Shown piece after piece: positions 31,940 through 46,233 of a stretch of 64,000 nt of DNA (position 1 is its first letter; each line of letters opens with the position of its first letter). The DNA is from Aquilaria yunnanensis (taxonomy: Eukaryota; Streptophyta; Magnoliopsida; Malvales; Thymelaeaceae): assembly GCA_039654915.1 (NCBI GenBank), contig CM077599.1, positions 81,560,001 to 81,624,000 of the forward strand, written 5' to 3'. The position numbers and the translations under genes are program-made. Under the pieces are notes generated by a model. That model was not told where the DNA came from. It was given only the letters and a program-made list of their open reading frames with translations, and did not search any database.

Positions 31940-32955
31940 AAGGCCAAAATATACAATAGCCCATAAACTTGACTAATTTGAGTGAGTTAGTTTAGAACTC
32001 AGAACTTAGTAATTGTTAACCTCCAAACTTTGAAAATGTTATTGAGTTGGCCCATTTTGTTCTTTTTTTGTCTGATGTGGCCAATTAATGGTTGTAAGGC
32101 TGGCTGTGGACAGGCCCATGTGGTTGACGTGGTCAATTAATGTTAGTGTAACAACTCTACTCTGTTTCTAACCTGTGTCTTAAGGCCCAACTTGTCATGT
32201 CTTTAGCTACCCCGCCCACCGTCCCCACCTTTGGCTATGCCCCTGCTTGGAGCATACATAAATCTTTGGCCCTGCTCATGCCTTTGTGTCAGTCTCAGCC
32301 CTTTGCTCTGAAATTGATGAAAGCCCCACCTAGTTGAGCTCTCCCATCTTGCTAAGCTCTTCTCTTGCTTAATTTGGATACATTGACATTGTAGGTCACA
32401 AGAAGTGCACGTGAAGTTTGGACAAGGTTATATCAGGCTGTCTGTGCTGGGGGAGAGTGGTGGCTACGGGAGAGCGGCGGAAGGAGAGAAATTGCTATTT
32501 TAACATGTGGAGAGAGTGACTGGTGGAAATCACTATTTTGACAGGCACAAATCAAGCTGGGCAGCGGCGGGTGAAGAGTGGCGGTTATAGGAGTGGACAA
32601 GGTTAAGGGACGGGGCTGATTGTAAATATTTTCAACTCCAAGGGGAATTCTCAACTCACTTGAAAATGGGTCAAACACGGTCTGCCTACCCGATTCGACC
32701 TGATATAGTTAATTGGCCCTAAAGGCGTAGATCAAATTGACATAACTCACAGCCATGTCAACCACATGGGTCTACCCATAGCCATCTCACAATTGTTAAT
32801 TGGTCACGTTAGACAAGAAGAGAACAAAACGGACCAACTCGTTAACATTGGCAAAGTTTGGGGCTAGCAATTATTGAGTTCTAAGTATTGGACTAACTCG
32901 CGCGAGTTAGTCAAGTTCAAGGGCTATTTGTATATTTTGGCTTTTCTTTTAGGCC
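31940..32955. mobile_element. Long-TIR (MULE-like) element I, copy 2
   Basis: Same element as 3585-4623 with the same GGCCAAAATATAC arms. A roughly 15-bp deletion near 32205 relative to copy 1 removes part of TCTTCAGCTAGACGGTGTCC. Non-autonomous. Confidence 0.75.
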
Positions 32956-33743
32956 TAAATGTGTGATTGGTCCCTTAACTTTGCAAACTTACATGAGTTA
33001 ATCCTTAAACTTTGACGCATGATGACTTAGTCCTCTAACTTTGATAAACTATACAACTTAGTCCTTAACTTTGAAACATATAGTGAGTTAGTCTTATGAG
33101 GGATGAAAAGGAAGACCTATTAGTTCTTTTACTGGAATTTTCATCTTCTTCAACTTAAAGAGGGTCAAGAAAGACAATGAGAGAGGCGGTGAGAGAGGCG
33201 ACCATTGGGTAGGTGACGGCAAGTGATAAAAATATTGCTAGATGAAGCTTGAGACGTCATTTCATTGTGCTGATTCAATGAGGCCAATGACACCGTTTCT
33301 ATGACTGATTTGTTGCACCAATTCAATGAGGCTGAAGACACCATCGTGGAGACGTTGAAGGTGTGAATGGATAAAAGTACAGCAGATGAGGGATACAAGT
33401 GGATTTGGGTTAAGGGATTTGGCCATAAGAGTGGATTTAAGGGATTTGGGCATAATAGTGGATTCAGGCATAATAGTGGATTTAGATTCAAGGGATGAAT
33501 TAGGCATCGAGGAAGGTGGATAGAGGGGGCATCGAGGATGGCACTGGGACAGGTTGGTGGGATTGAGAATAATAGGCTAACGATGAAGGTAGAAAGAAAT
33601 GTCGTTTTTCTTTCCAATGTAATGAAGGATTAACTCATTTAATTTTTCAAAATTTGGGATCTAAGTCACACTAAGTCAAAGGTAAAGGACTAAGTCATTT
33701 GAGTCAGCAAAGTTAAGGGACTAAATGCACATTTTTGTGATTT
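32952..33743. mobile_element. Long-TIR (MULE-like) element II, copy 2
   Basis: Same element as 4620-5446, with TTAGTCC-rich inverted arms and the GGATTTGGGCATA interior repeats. It lacks about 30 bp near 33190 relative to copy 1. No transposase. Confidence 0.75.
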
Positions 33744-35161
33744 CAAAACCTACTAGTTCTCCCCCTATTGCCTTAGTCTTTAACGGTCAATGGCCAATAT
33801 GTAAAAAATTTTAAAACATTAGTGAGTAATTTCAAAATATTAGTGAGAATTTGAAATTAAAAAAAACTTTAGCAGTAGATTTGGTCCCAATCCAAACCAT
33901 TAGTGGTACATTTGAGATTTTTTCCTTTGATTAATTATAAGTTTGAGCATGGGTTGGTTAGAACTAAAATCCAGCATAAACCACCATATACTTGGTTTAT
34001 TTAGGAAAGGTAAAAACTGATGATGGGTTGTGAGTTAGTTTCACTGAAGGATAATCAATATATTTTCGAGTTGGTTTTGGTTTCATAATCCATATGGAAC
34101 TAACGCAAAGTGAAACTGAACAAAAAAGATATGTTTAATATATTATAAGATTTATGATATTAAATTTTTCCTTGAAAATTATATAATAGGGGTATTATTA
34201 TCATTTAGTTTTAACTTGAACTAATGCTAACTTTTACCAATCTTACTTAACAATCCTCTAGAACTCAAATGTCATTGTGTTTGCTTGTTCGATATTTCAC
34301 TTCACATTGTGCAGCCATCTGTAGTGGTAGATCCAAAAGTTTCTCAAAGGGGATCAGTCTAAATATATGAGTGCTACTCTTTTGAGATACACAAACATTG
34401 AAGATTAAAATAATTAAATATATAATTCACATATATGATATAAATTTAAAAAATTTATGTTAGAATAATATAAAATATAAAGGTCAAAGTACTCTAGTAG
34501 CCCTTGAACTGACAAGAAAAAAAATGAGAACCAGAACTAAAAAAAACCAAACACATGGTTCTGGTTTCATTTGGGTTCAGGTTTTCAAGTTAGGTTGAAT
34601 TTTTTTGGAGCCATAATTATTTCGAGTTGGTATGATTTTACCCAAAACCCAACTTAACCTGACCCATGTTTATCCCTAATTTATTATAAGGCAATTACAA
34701 CATAACCGAAAGAATATGGAAGGTTATTTTCTTGCATGGGTATATATGCCAGAGTGGCATCCTTTATGTGTAAACCATAATACTAAGCAAGAGACTAAGG
34801 CTTCGTTTACATTTGATTATCAAAGGATGGAGATAAAGTGAGGGAAAAGACGAGTAGGATGAATTCCCTCACCTTGGAGTCTCAATTTGGAGGGGTGAAA
34901 AAATAAAATGAAAAAAACAAAATGAAAGGATAATGATTCTCCCTCTATTTTCACCTACCTAAAAATGAGAGTTATATTAGAGTATCTCCAATAACTTCCC
35001 TATAATTTCTACAATAAGGAAGCAAAACCAAACCTCAATAATTTTTCTACTTCAACTTTAACAGCTTTCCTATTAACTATTTTTTTTCTAGTAAAATGTT
35101 TTTTAGCACAAAAAAAAAACTATCGTTCCTTACTTTTAGCATTGGAAGGGCAAAATACTAA
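33744..35161. other. Intergenic DNA, copy 2
   Basis: Counterpart of 5447-6847. A short extra segment near 34749 (CCAGAGTGGCATCC) is absent from copy 1. No gene. The left ACTAA target of element B is at 35157-35161. Confidence 0.6.
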
Positions 35162-35676
35162 TGTTGGGTTTGATTGACTCAAATTCAAAAAGCTTAAGGT
35201 TTCATGTTTTGTTTAGGATTTGATGTTAGTTTTCTTGTTTGTTTAGGATTTGATTTTTTTATTTTGATGTGGTTTGGGTTTTACATGTAGCCTATAAAAA
35301 GATATGTTATAGTAAAGTTTTGAGTATAACAAAAAAACCAATGTGAAAAAGAGGCAAGATGTTAGGATTTTCAAGAGGGAGAGAGGTCCAAAAAGGGATA
35401 AGAGTAAAATGGAAGACTTTTTATGATTCTCATATTTTATAATTGTGTGGGAGCAAAATATTAGAGTTATCAGTAACATGTAGGGGATTCATAGACTAAT
35501 GTAAGCACTGAGGGCATATCTCAGCTATAATTTTTATATTTTGTTTAAGTGAATTTTTCTCATCTGTAAATGTTGGCCAGTTAAGAGTCAAACCACGTTA
35601 ATTTCTACATACCTGATTAATGATATTTGTTTTCTACTGCGCGTGATGGGTGATTAAGAAAATTTTTTTCCTAACA
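35162..35676 (+). repeat. 5' LTR of element B, copy 2
   Basis: TGTTGGGTTTGATTGACTC to TTTCCTAACA, matching 6848-7362. Confidence 0.85.
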
Positions 35677-38600
35677 ACCTGTACCAGAGCTTGCAATTTG
35701 ATCTTGACATGGTGGAGGTTGTGGTGTGTTATTATCATGGTGGAGTTTGTGTTCATGCGCATTGAAGTTCATGAAGTGGTTGAAGTTATGTTTGTGTTGT
35801 TTGTAGTCATTTGCGGTCATTGTTATATTTGTGTTTTGGTGATATTCGTGGCATTCATGTTTGTGATCATATTCGTGTGTTCGTGATGTTCATCTTTAGG
35901 GTGATGAATTTGAGAAAATGTGAAGATTGTTGGGTGATAGACACCTAGGAAACACCTTTATGCATGATTTAAATTATTCTAAGGAATTCAAAGTTAGGAG
36001 GCTCAAAGTGACCAATTAGCATTAGAACTAGTCATTTGAGTGGTTTAGAACTTTTAGTTTATTTCAACTTTGTATGGCCTGCTACCCTAGCTAGAAGTAC
36101 TATAAATAAGGCTTGTAATTCATGGTTTACATACGGATAAATAATATTACAATTTGCTTTATGCACTTCTTCTCTTTCTCGTTTTATCTTAACTTAATGG
36201 CACATTAGTGCTTCTAGTTCTTCTTTTTCAATCAAATTTCTTCGAATTCCTTTACTGCAATTCTTTTTCTCGTTTTTTATTTTACTTCTAATTTTTTTTT
36301 CTTTTTCTCTCAATCAATTTTTTATTCTTGGAACATGTATGGAGAGCATATATTCAGGTTCTACAAATGAGCTTAAGTTTCTTGGATAATAAGCAATCCA
36401 TCATTGGGCTTTCAAAGGTATTTAAAGCTAGAAGGCTCAAAGTAACCAATTTAAGCTTTAAGAAGTCAAATTGGAGTTCAAACATCTTTGGAGCCTTGCA
36501 AATACTATCCTATATCACAAAGAAATGCCATAATACTTGTGAAGGCCTTAAAGTGCACAAACAAGCTCTAATGGTGCAAGCTCAAGCTCAAAGAATCCAT
36601 GACCTTTCAAAATGAGCTATTCTATGTCAATATGTATTTTTTATGTTATTTCCTAACTATTCAGGCCAACAGAGGGCAACATACTTGAAAGAAAGTCAAA
36701 TGACTAAGTTCTTGTTCTATCATACTTAAATGAAGCCCAAAAATGAGCTAGCCAAGGGAGCAAATATAATGGTACATCCAAAGGTTGCAAGGACATGTTT
36801 TCAGTATTTTCAATGTGGAATAAGTCACTAATATGGCTGAGAACAATGAGGGGTTACATAGAAGCAAGTTGCTTTGTGAAGCGAGCGTACAACCAATCTT
36901 TATGTGACTATGTGTGTGCATCGTGTGTTTCAAACTTCTAGTATGCTTTGGAATTATTTCCAGTAGCCTTGGGATGTCTTTTAAACATATTTTATCTAGG
37001 AATTTCATTGGTATTATTATTCATAAGTGTTTAGTATTTATATTGGTAGTTATTGTAAGCATTTTTCAAATAATAGTTTAAACAGCACTCTAACTAGTCT
37101 TTTGAGTGGTTTGGGACTTTTAATTCATTTCAACGTTGAATGGTCAACTATCCTAGTTGGAAATACTATAAATCAGCCTTGTAATTTGTAGTTTACATAC
37201 AGATTAATAATATTATGAGTTGTTTTATAACCATGGTCAAATCCTAGGGTGCACATGTGGTCTAAGATGTATGTGTCATAGGTGTATGTGTGCTCCTAGG
37301 GTCTATGTAGACTTTGTTACTCAAAAATTGTGCACCATTGCATGTTCTTGCTCCAATTATGCTCAAATGATATTCTAAGTGTTTGATTGTTGATTTCCAC
37401 ATGTGTAGCCCTAAATATTGATGGTTTAGAGGCTCAGTGATTGGCTTTTAGTTCGGTCATGGACCTTGTAGCTTAAACATAGGCATGAAAGCTCCATGTA
37501 GCCTATTTAGTGCACCTTTGTGTAGCTTGGTTGTCTTTCCAAGGTGGCTTAAATATGGGACAGCCTTCATTGTGAGTTTTAAACCTTAACCGCAAGCGTA
37601 CAATGGATGTAGAAATGGGTAAGAAAGAGTATCGTTCCAACAAGGATTGATTAAATTGCTTGCCAAGTATCATTACTATAAGACTACTTTAGCTAAACCA
37701 ACAATATCAAATGAAAGGCTAAACAAGTAAATTGATGAGTCTAAGTTAAGCTAATCTAATTAGGATGCCACCAAACTAAGATGCTAAGAATGCAAGGAAA
37801 ATATAGGGTTTTTAACAAATTACTAAAGCACACTTCCTATGGGTTCACTACTTGTCTTGATTAGTTGGTGAACTTAAGTTAGTGTTTTGGTTCTCTATGC
37901 TTGTTGGTGAAGTCACCCATTTGAATTCTTACTTTCCCAAGTGAAAGAATTACTATCTCTAATCCTAAACTTAATAAGAATTCCTATCCGATTACGAGCT
38001 TAGGAAGATGCATTAAAGCTTAATTTACCTTCACTTAATGACTTAGACTAGTTTCCCAACAAGCCTATTGTCATCAAACCCTTCTCTTAGGTCCAATTAC
38101 CTTTAATCTTTTTCAAGAGTTTAAAAGCAATCTAGGGTGCAACTAATTGTGGCCATCAATTAGCTAATACAACATTTAGCACAAAGAAATGATAAACAAG
38201 CATTTGAAGGAAAACAAAATCATATAACCATAAATTCATCTCACACAATCAATCTTAGTAGCTACATTCATAGAAAGTGCAGAAGAAATTACTCCATATT
38301 CAAGCTAAATAAAAACATGAAAATAAACATCATAGCATTTATAAAAAACTACAAGAAAGATGAAAGAATAAACCCAAGATGACTAGAAGTGCTTGACTCC
38401 TAAGTCTCTAAGCAAGCCCCTTGGGCACTCTAAGCAACCTCCATTGGTGACTAAGAAAAGCTTAAAAATTGACAGTGGTTGCTACTAGAGAAAATGATGC
38501 TAAAACCCTAGTAGTGAGTATAAGAGAAATGGTAGAGAGTTCTATATCTTTTTTTTTTCTTCCTCTCCCATATAAATATCTGCCTCACTCTTTAGAGATA

Positions 38601-39329
38601 AGGTGATTCCAAGTGTAACTAATAGGAATTTAGATCAAAATGGGGCAAAAAGAGGGACAAGATCCAAGAAACACAGGGCTGCATTTTTGGGAGTTGAGGC
38701 TGCATATTTGTGGTTAAAGATGAGTTGCTGGAAGTCTTGAAGATGCAGCCTTGGAATCTGATAACGCGTCTTTGGAGCCTGAGGACGCATCTTTAGCCTC
38801 TGAGGATCCGTCTTTGCCTGCTCTGACTTTTCTTGTATTTTTACCCAGTTGATGATGTGTTTTTGGCTTTTTAGGACGTGTCCTTAGTTGTTCCTTCATT
38901 TCTGATGTACCAATGCTACAGCTTTATGCTTTGGGGATGCATCTTTAGGGTTACCCATTGACTTGTGCTCCAATATTTTCTTATTTTTACTTCATTTCCA
39001 AGCTCTTTCATTTCAAAAGTATTCAATCCTTAATTTTATACCAATCAAACAAGAACTACAAAAGAAAACATAATAAATGCCAAGGAACTAGTTAAAATAT
39101 TGAGTAAATGTATTGAAAATTTCAATACATCAGCCTTGTACGCCCACTTTTGGCTTCATGGTGTCAAGATTAGCCTTCTTAACTCTTCCAAGTAACAATC
39201 TTTTAAATACTCCAGTATTTGATCTCTTTGAGCTTCAAAAGATTCTTGATTGTCCCAACTTGTGCTCTTTAGCTTTAATCTCTTCAAGAACTCCTAAAAT
39301 ATGCATGAAAGTACTTTAGAGGTTGTCAT
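35677..39329 (+). other. Internal region of element B, copy 2
   Basis: Counterpart of 7363-11378 without the MITE, including the GATGCGTCTTT-type repeats (about 38690-38950). No coding domain. A 95-codon frame at 36328 spans the intact MITE target site but is not supported by any similarity. Confidence 0.65.
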
Positions 39330-40472
39330 CATTGAGTTTGATTGGTTCAAATTCAAGAAGCTTAAAGATTTTTGTTTTGTTTAAGATTTGGTGTCAGTTT
39401 TATTGTTTGTTTATGTTGGATTTGTACTATTTCTGACTCATATTGATTTCATTTTGATGATAACGAAACATATTTGTTTTATATGTTTCAAAGCTTTACC
39501 TAAAATTTATACATTGATCTCTTATTGATAAAGTTTTGATCTTTGGAAGGAAAATTGTTTCTTAAGTAAATTTGAAGTATTTACGGTGATTCAAGCATTG
39601 CTTGTGAAGGAAGAAATCTTTTTTCAGAAAAATTCATTGAAGTATGGAAGTGAGAAAAACTTAGAGCTATGGTTTCAACATGGTGAAAATATTTCAACGT
39701 GTTGAAATTGGAGCATTTTTTTTTTTAACCTGAGAGCATTTTGGTTTTGGAACAGAAAAACACTTGAGTGAAATTTTTTCAACTAGGTGAAACTGGAGTG
39801 ATTTTTCGAACCCGAGAACATTTTGGTTATGGAACAGAAAAACAATGAAGTGAAAATTTTTCAACTAGGTGAAACGTTAATTCCAAATTTGCACGTGATT
39901 TTTTGATTTAAAAATTCTTTGAAAAATCTTTTTAAAATTATGCCACATTAGATTGTCACGTGGACTAAATGTTGACATGTGATTAATAAGCAATCTAGCT
40001 GTTGGAGTTCAAACTTGGGGTTTCGCTATGAAACTAAATTTTCAACCGAGTGAAATTTTTTCACCTGGGTGAAACTGGGTGACAAAAACAAAAAACTGTC
40101 AAATTTTACAGCAACGGTCACCTGCTTTCTTGGAGACTTTCCTGACCTTCCCAATGGTTCTTCAATATCTCTTTGGCCCTCAAATGAGTATAAATACATG
40201 GAGAAACACCTTGGAGATAACTCTTGGCCATTAAAAGTGAAGATTCATCATCAAATCCAAGAAAAATAGCTTACCTTGAGAAAATTATTAGTGTTCTTAT
40301 ACTTTCATTTGTATATCTAGCAAAGAGTGCTATTGTGTGAGTTGGTGAGTTTGAAAACAATTCAAACCTTAGAATCTCTTGTGTGAAGAATGATTTCTAT
40401 TGATCCTTGAAAAAAACTAGGGAGTGGTTTCTAGTTAACCTTGGAGAAAACTAGTGTTTGGTTGGATGTGAA

Positions 40473-42883
40473 TGTGAGGGAACTGCCTTGCTTACCCCGA
40501 TATAGGGTGTTCCCAGGATCTTAGGATAATCAAGATTTAATAACCCTGCTTAGTTACAAATGGCTAAACTAATATTTGCATTATTTAAAACTTTATATGC
40601 TACTAGTTAATTATCCTATCTCATGAATAAATGCGTGCTTAACTTCAGCATTTGGACGAAAAATAACAAATAAAACTTTTCAAAACATTTTCTGTGGCAT
40701 TCACAAAATACTTGAAACACATACCGAAATCATACAAATATGTTTATTTAAACTTCAAGCATTAGCTTATACATATAACACTTGACTTACGTACATCCAT
40801 AAGCAATCACAGTGTATATACAGACATGTACACTAAATAAGTCCATGTACACTTGTCAAACTAGAAGCATTTCCTTGGTACCTAAGTACCCAATATGTTC
40901 AAAGTCTGAGACTATCAAAATAACTCTCACCTGAGCACAGAAGCTCCAAAAACTAAAGCTCCAAAATAACTTCTCCTTGTGCACTTTACCTATATCTATT
41001 AAAGCTATTTTAAATACTTAGTTAGTATATTAATATTACTACCCAATAACTTAGAATCATTAAAGATTCATATACTTTAAATACCTGCACTAAAACCTTA
41101 CTTAACAACCTTTCAGTGAGTGTTAGGCTTCATATTATTATTATCTGCACAATGTGACACTTAAAGGAATGAGAATTATAAATTCTCAGCAAGGAATTAA
41201 ATACCTGTAAAATAAACTTTAGGACCCAGCGTATATAACATATATACACATCTTAACGTGAGCTCAAAACATTATGAGGTTTTGACTAATGGCCACTAGT
41301 ACGGTTTTATGGCGGGGAACCCATCCTCAACTTAGTCTTTTTTACAATAGCTTAACTCTTGCCTTAGCAACCTTGACTTGCCATTATTTACCCTTACTCA
41401 CACTATACAGGAGTTCTTGGTGGCTCATTCTTACTAAGCTTGGCAGCTTAGCTAGGGTATTCTTGAGCGTCAAAGCCCATCTTAATTACTTAGTATCCTG
41501 TATACTTATTTAATGACTATTTAATTACTTAGTCCTTAAGCCAATTTTTGTCCACCTATTACTCTATTAATTAATGCATTGTAAAATTCATAATGCATCA
41601 ATTTAAACTCGAACTTAAAATCTCTTACCTTGAATAATAAATGCAAGTAAACACTAACTTCAGTGTCCTTATGGTCTCGGTTTTATATTCTTCTTTGCAC
41701 CTTTATAGTAGCTTGAGTATTTCTCTTTTAATTGATCATTTAGCTACATAAATAAATCATAATTATGACAATATTACAATATTCCTTATGGTTTAAGTGG
41801 TTAGGATTAACCCTTTCAATGGATTCCAATAACTGGCCTTTTACTCAACACACATATAAAATGTTTCTAGGTCCTTTTTAATTTCTTATTTCTTGCTCAA
41901 CAAAATCTGATTTAAAAACAATAAATCCCAGATTAATTAACCTAGAAAACCTGAAATTAATCAAGAATAAGAAATAACCAAATTAGCGTTTACCCTTAAA
42001 TCAAACCGTGTTTGGATTCCTCCCTACTTAAACTTGATTCCTAAGCTTTTCTTGTTGTTTTTCCCTTAATAAACAAACAAGAACTAGCTTCAATTAAGTG
42101 AATCCAGCAGCTATAAAACCATATGAAGCTGAAAAATAAGGGAAGAACAAAGCAAAACTTACTTGAACAAATAGCTTGAAATTCAAGCTTAGGGTTGTTC
42201 CAAACTTGATTTTCCTTCAAAAATTTACTTAATTGTGCTTGATTTTGATGGATTGGAGCTTGGATTTGGTTTAGCTATGAAGTTTCGAAGAGGAGAGAGT
42301 GCTCTCGGTGGTGTCGATTTTGAGGAAGAAAATGGCCAAGCAAATAATGGGAAGTCAACTTATGTAGGCTTAAATGGCACATGCCATGCTCCTAGTCCCT
42401 TCTTTGTAGACAATAGTACGTTGGGGACTTATCCAGGACCAAACAGAAAAATTAGGACCAAAACTGGTATTATTTGGTGTCTGAATCCTCCTTCACCTTA
42501 ATTACACGCCCAGTACTCAGCTTTTACAGACATGTAATTTAGTCTTGATACTTCTGAAGGTTACACATAAACTATTTCAGATAATTTAGTCAAGTCACAA
42601 TTTCATAAGGATAGAGCGAGAATCACGAAAAATCATGATATCTTAAATTCAATATTTTTCCATCATCTACCCAACCATGAAATAAAAATGGGTCACTATA
42701 TGAAATGACTAAAATGTCTTTCTTGGTTCGGTTTTCTTAAATTACCAATTTTGTCCTCTTTAAACTACTATACTTTATTAAACCGAGAATTTGCTTATAT
42801 TAAATATTCTACATACATTAAATTACTAAAATAACTAATGTTATCTCAGTAATTATGATTCAAATTTTTTTAGAGCCGTTACA
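40473..42883. mobile_element. Solo LTR C (Gypsy-like), copy 2
   Basis: TGTGAGGGAACTGCC to GAGCCGTTACA, 2411 bp, flanked by GTGAA at 40468-40472 and 42884-42888. Being present as a solo LTR in both duplicates shows the LTR-LTR exchange happened before the segmental duplication. Confidence 0.82.
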
Positions 42884-43171
42884 GTGAATATTGAAAAAAA
42901 ACACCATTGTATTTTTCATCAAGAGATAGTGGAGGAACTCTCAAGTGGGCAAGCTTGAGGAGATGACTTAGACTCCGGTTGGTAGAGTTGAACATTTATA
43001 AATCTCGGTGCACTCTTTCCTTGTCTCTGTTTATATTTTATTTTATATTTTTCTTATACTTGCTTAGTTTGTTCTTGATTTTTGGTTAAGTAAATTTAGT
43101 TATAAAATTTAATTTTGCTAAAGTTTTTAATACAACCAATTCACCCCCTCTTGGTTGCACTTGGGGCAACA

Positions 43172-43185
43172 ATTGGTATCAGAGC
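43172..43185 (+). other. Primer-binding site of element A, copy 2
   Basis: ATTGGTATCAGAGC directly follows the 5' LTR end GGGGCAACA. Confidence 0.9.
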
Positions 43186-43234
43186 TTGGTGATTTTTGTT
43201 TTGAAAACCTTGCGGTTTTAAAATCTAAAGATTT

Positions 43235-44317
43235 ATGGCAACCTTATGTGATAACATGAGTTCTATCTTTCCACCTCCTTTGAGTTTTGAAAATTTGAAC
43301 TTGTGGAAAGAAAGAATGAAAATTTTTATTCAAGCAAATGATTTTGAGCTTTGAAAAATAGTTGAAGAGGGGTTAAAAAGTTTTGATATGAGATTATGCA
43401 CTCTAAATGCAAGAGCAATGCATATTCTTTATTCCTCTATGAGTAATGAAACACTTGAAGGTTTTTTATATTGCAACTCCGCTAATAAAGTTTGGGAAAG
43501 ACTTGGTTTGGTGGATGGAAAAGAGAATGTATACCATGGTATAGAAAAGGACAATCAAAATTGCATTCGTGACAAAAAAAAACATAGAATGGGATGCAAT
43601 AAGAAAAATAGAAGATCCATGGTGATGGCATGGAGTGCTAGTGATTTATCTTCAAGTCAAAGTAAAAGTACTTTAACATCAAGTGATGAAGCCAATTTAT
43701 GTTTCATGGTAAAAGAGGAAGATGAGGTAACAAGTACTTACTCTAGTTACTCATCATTATCATCATGTTCATCTAGTTGCTCATATGAAGAATTATTATA
43801 TGCTTTTCGTGAGCTCTTAAAAAACTCAAAAAAACTTGCAGAAAAGGATGATGAATTGAAGGTTTTAAATACTTCTTTAAAAAAAGAAATAAATGACCTA
43901 AAGAAGGAGAACTTAGATATTAGCTTGTCCTTAAGACAAGAAATAGATGAATTGAAAAGGGATAAATTTGATCTTAATCAATCTTTATCTAGATTTGTCA
44001 AAGATAAAGAAAAACTTGATTTATTGCTTGGTACTCAAAAGAGAGTCTATGACGAAGCAGGAATTGGTTTTAATCCCTTGATAAATGAAAGAAAATTTGG
44101 GAATAGATTTATTGATACATTTTCATCTTCATCAATTAGTTTATTTGTAACATGCTATGCTTGTGGTGGAAAAGGACATTATTCTTATCAATACATGCTT
44201 GGAAGAGGAAAAGTTCCTATTGGCTATAAATTGATATAGGTTTCTAAGGGAACTAAAATTATTAGAGCTAACCCTCATAGACTCAAAGAGATTTGGGTAC
44301 CTAAGACCAAAGTTTGA
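43235..44317 (+). pseudogene. Decayed Copia gag, element A copy 2
   Basis: Better preserved than copy 1. From ATG at 43235 the only early lesion is a TGA at about 43352, replacing the Trp codon that copy 1 retains in FELWKIV. The frame then stays open from 43388 to 44239, 283 codons from its first internal Met. It has the Ser-rich linker, a coiled coil (ELKVLNTSLKKEINDLKKEN) and a knuckle CYACGGKGHYSYQY whose last Cys has become Tyr. The TAG after GYKLI is shared with copy 1. The lesions differ between the copies, showing independent decay after duplication. Confidence 0.87.
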
Positions 44318-44907
44318 GATTTATTATAGGGTGCTAGAGCATGAAGCAAAACTTAGAAGCATATACATGAAGTTCTATATATAAAGAAATTGGGGATTTA
44401 AAGTTCAATGGCAAATGTTTAAAATAAAGTTCATTTGTGGTAACATTGTTGATTTTCTTTGGTTAATAGTAATTATTAATGCATTGAGCTATTTGGTTAT
44501 GCTATGTTGCTTAATGAGTATATATAAGTTATTCATTATTCTTGGAAGATATGTAATATGTTTTATGATCATCATGATGATTGTGGATTTATTATAATAT
44601 TTTGATGATATAATTTTGTATGAAAAATATTATGTTGCTAGCCTATTAGTTGATATTTGGCTATTTTGCTTGATTTAGAAAAGGGGAGAAATTTTTTTTA
44701 TATGCTTGGACTAAAGGGGAGCTTGTTCCATGTTGTGGTAATTTCTTTAAAGAATTTTTCATGATTTATTTTGATTACCCATGTGTCTTTTTGGTTATGA
44801 CAAAAAAAGGGAGAGATAGAATTAGAGAATCAACGTTCATGCTTGTTGCTTAGATATTATATATGTCTTTTGAAAGGTTGTTTTGTCATCATAAAAAGGG
44901 GGGAGAT

Positions 44908-46233
44908 TGTTGGATTTGTTCTATTCATGGCTCATATTGATTTGATTTTTATGATAACAAAACATATTTGTTTTATGTGTTTCAAAGCTCTACCTAAAGA
45001 TTAATACATTGGTCTCTCATTGATAAAGTTTTGATCTTTGAAATAAAAATTGTTTCTTAAGTATATTTGAAGTATTTACGGTGATTCAAGCATTGTTTGT
45101 GAAGGAAGAAATATTTTTGTAGAAAAATTCATTGAAGTTTGGAAGTGAGAAAAACCTAAAGCTACAGTTTTAATAAAGTGAAAATATTTCAATGTGTTGA
45201 ATTTGGAGCATTTTTTCGAACCCAATAGCATTTTGGTTCTGGAACAGAAAAACACTTGAGTAAAATTTTTTCAATTGGGTGAAATTAGAGCGGTTTTTTT
45301 GAACCTGAGAGCATTTTGGTTCTGGAACAGGAAAACACTCAAATGAAAATTTTTTCAACCGGGTGAAACATTGATTCCAGACTTGCGCGTGATTTTCCAG
45401 TTTAAAAATTCTTTGAAATTTTTTTTTAAAATCATGTCATATCAGATTACCACGTGAACCAAGTGCTGACATGTGATTAATGAGCAATCTAGCCGTTGGA
45501 GTTCAAACCTGAGGTTTCGCTATGAGATTGCATTTTGAACTGAGTGAAAGTTTTTCACCTAGGTGAAACAAGGCGACAGAAGCAAAAAGCTGTCAAATTT
45601 GACAGCAACGGTCACCTGCTACCTTCTCAACAGTTCTTCAACATCTCTTTGACCCCAAAATGAGTATAAATACATAGAGAAATACCTTGGAGATAACTCT
45701 TGGTCATTAAAAGTGAAGATTTATCATCAAATACAAGAAAAAGAGCTTACCTTGAGAAAATCATTAGTGTTCTTGTACTTTCACTTGTATATCTAGCAAA
45801 AGAGTGCTATTGTGTAAGCTTGTGAGTTTGAAAACACTTCAAACCTTAGAATCTCTTGTGTGAGGAGTAATTCCTAGTGATCATTAAAGAAAACTAGGGA
45901 GTGGTTTTTAGTTAGCTCTCAAGAAAACTAGTGTTTGGTTGCGTATGAACCTTGAAGAAAACACTACTGTATTCTTGATCAATAGATAATGAAGGAACTC
46001 TTAAGTGGGTAAGCTTGAGGAGAAGACATAGACTCCGGTTGGTGGAGTTAAATCTCTATAAATTCTGATACACTCTTTCTTTGTCTCTCTTTATATTTTG
46101 CTTTATATTTTTCTTATACTTGCTTAGTTTGTTCTTGATTTTTGGTTACATAAATTTAGTTGTAAAATTTGATTTTGCTAAATTTTTTAATACAACTAAT
46201 TCACTCCCCCTCGTAATTGCACTTAGGCTAACA
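44908..46233 (+). repeat. 3' LTR of element A, copy 2
   Basis: TGTTGGATTTG to GGCTAACA (1326 bp), preceded by the polypurine tract AAAAAGGGGGGAGAT. Confidence 0.88.

Larger units (their letters stand above)
39414..46233 (+). mobile_element. Gag-only Copia-type LTR retrotransposon A, copy 2
   Basis: The 5' LTR is 39414-43171 (interrupted by solo LTR C), the internal region 43172-44907 and the 3' LTR 44908-46233. The flanking target reads GTTTA left and GTTTG right, one change from the perfect duplication kept in copy 1. It lacks pol, as copy 1 does. Confidence 0.88.
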
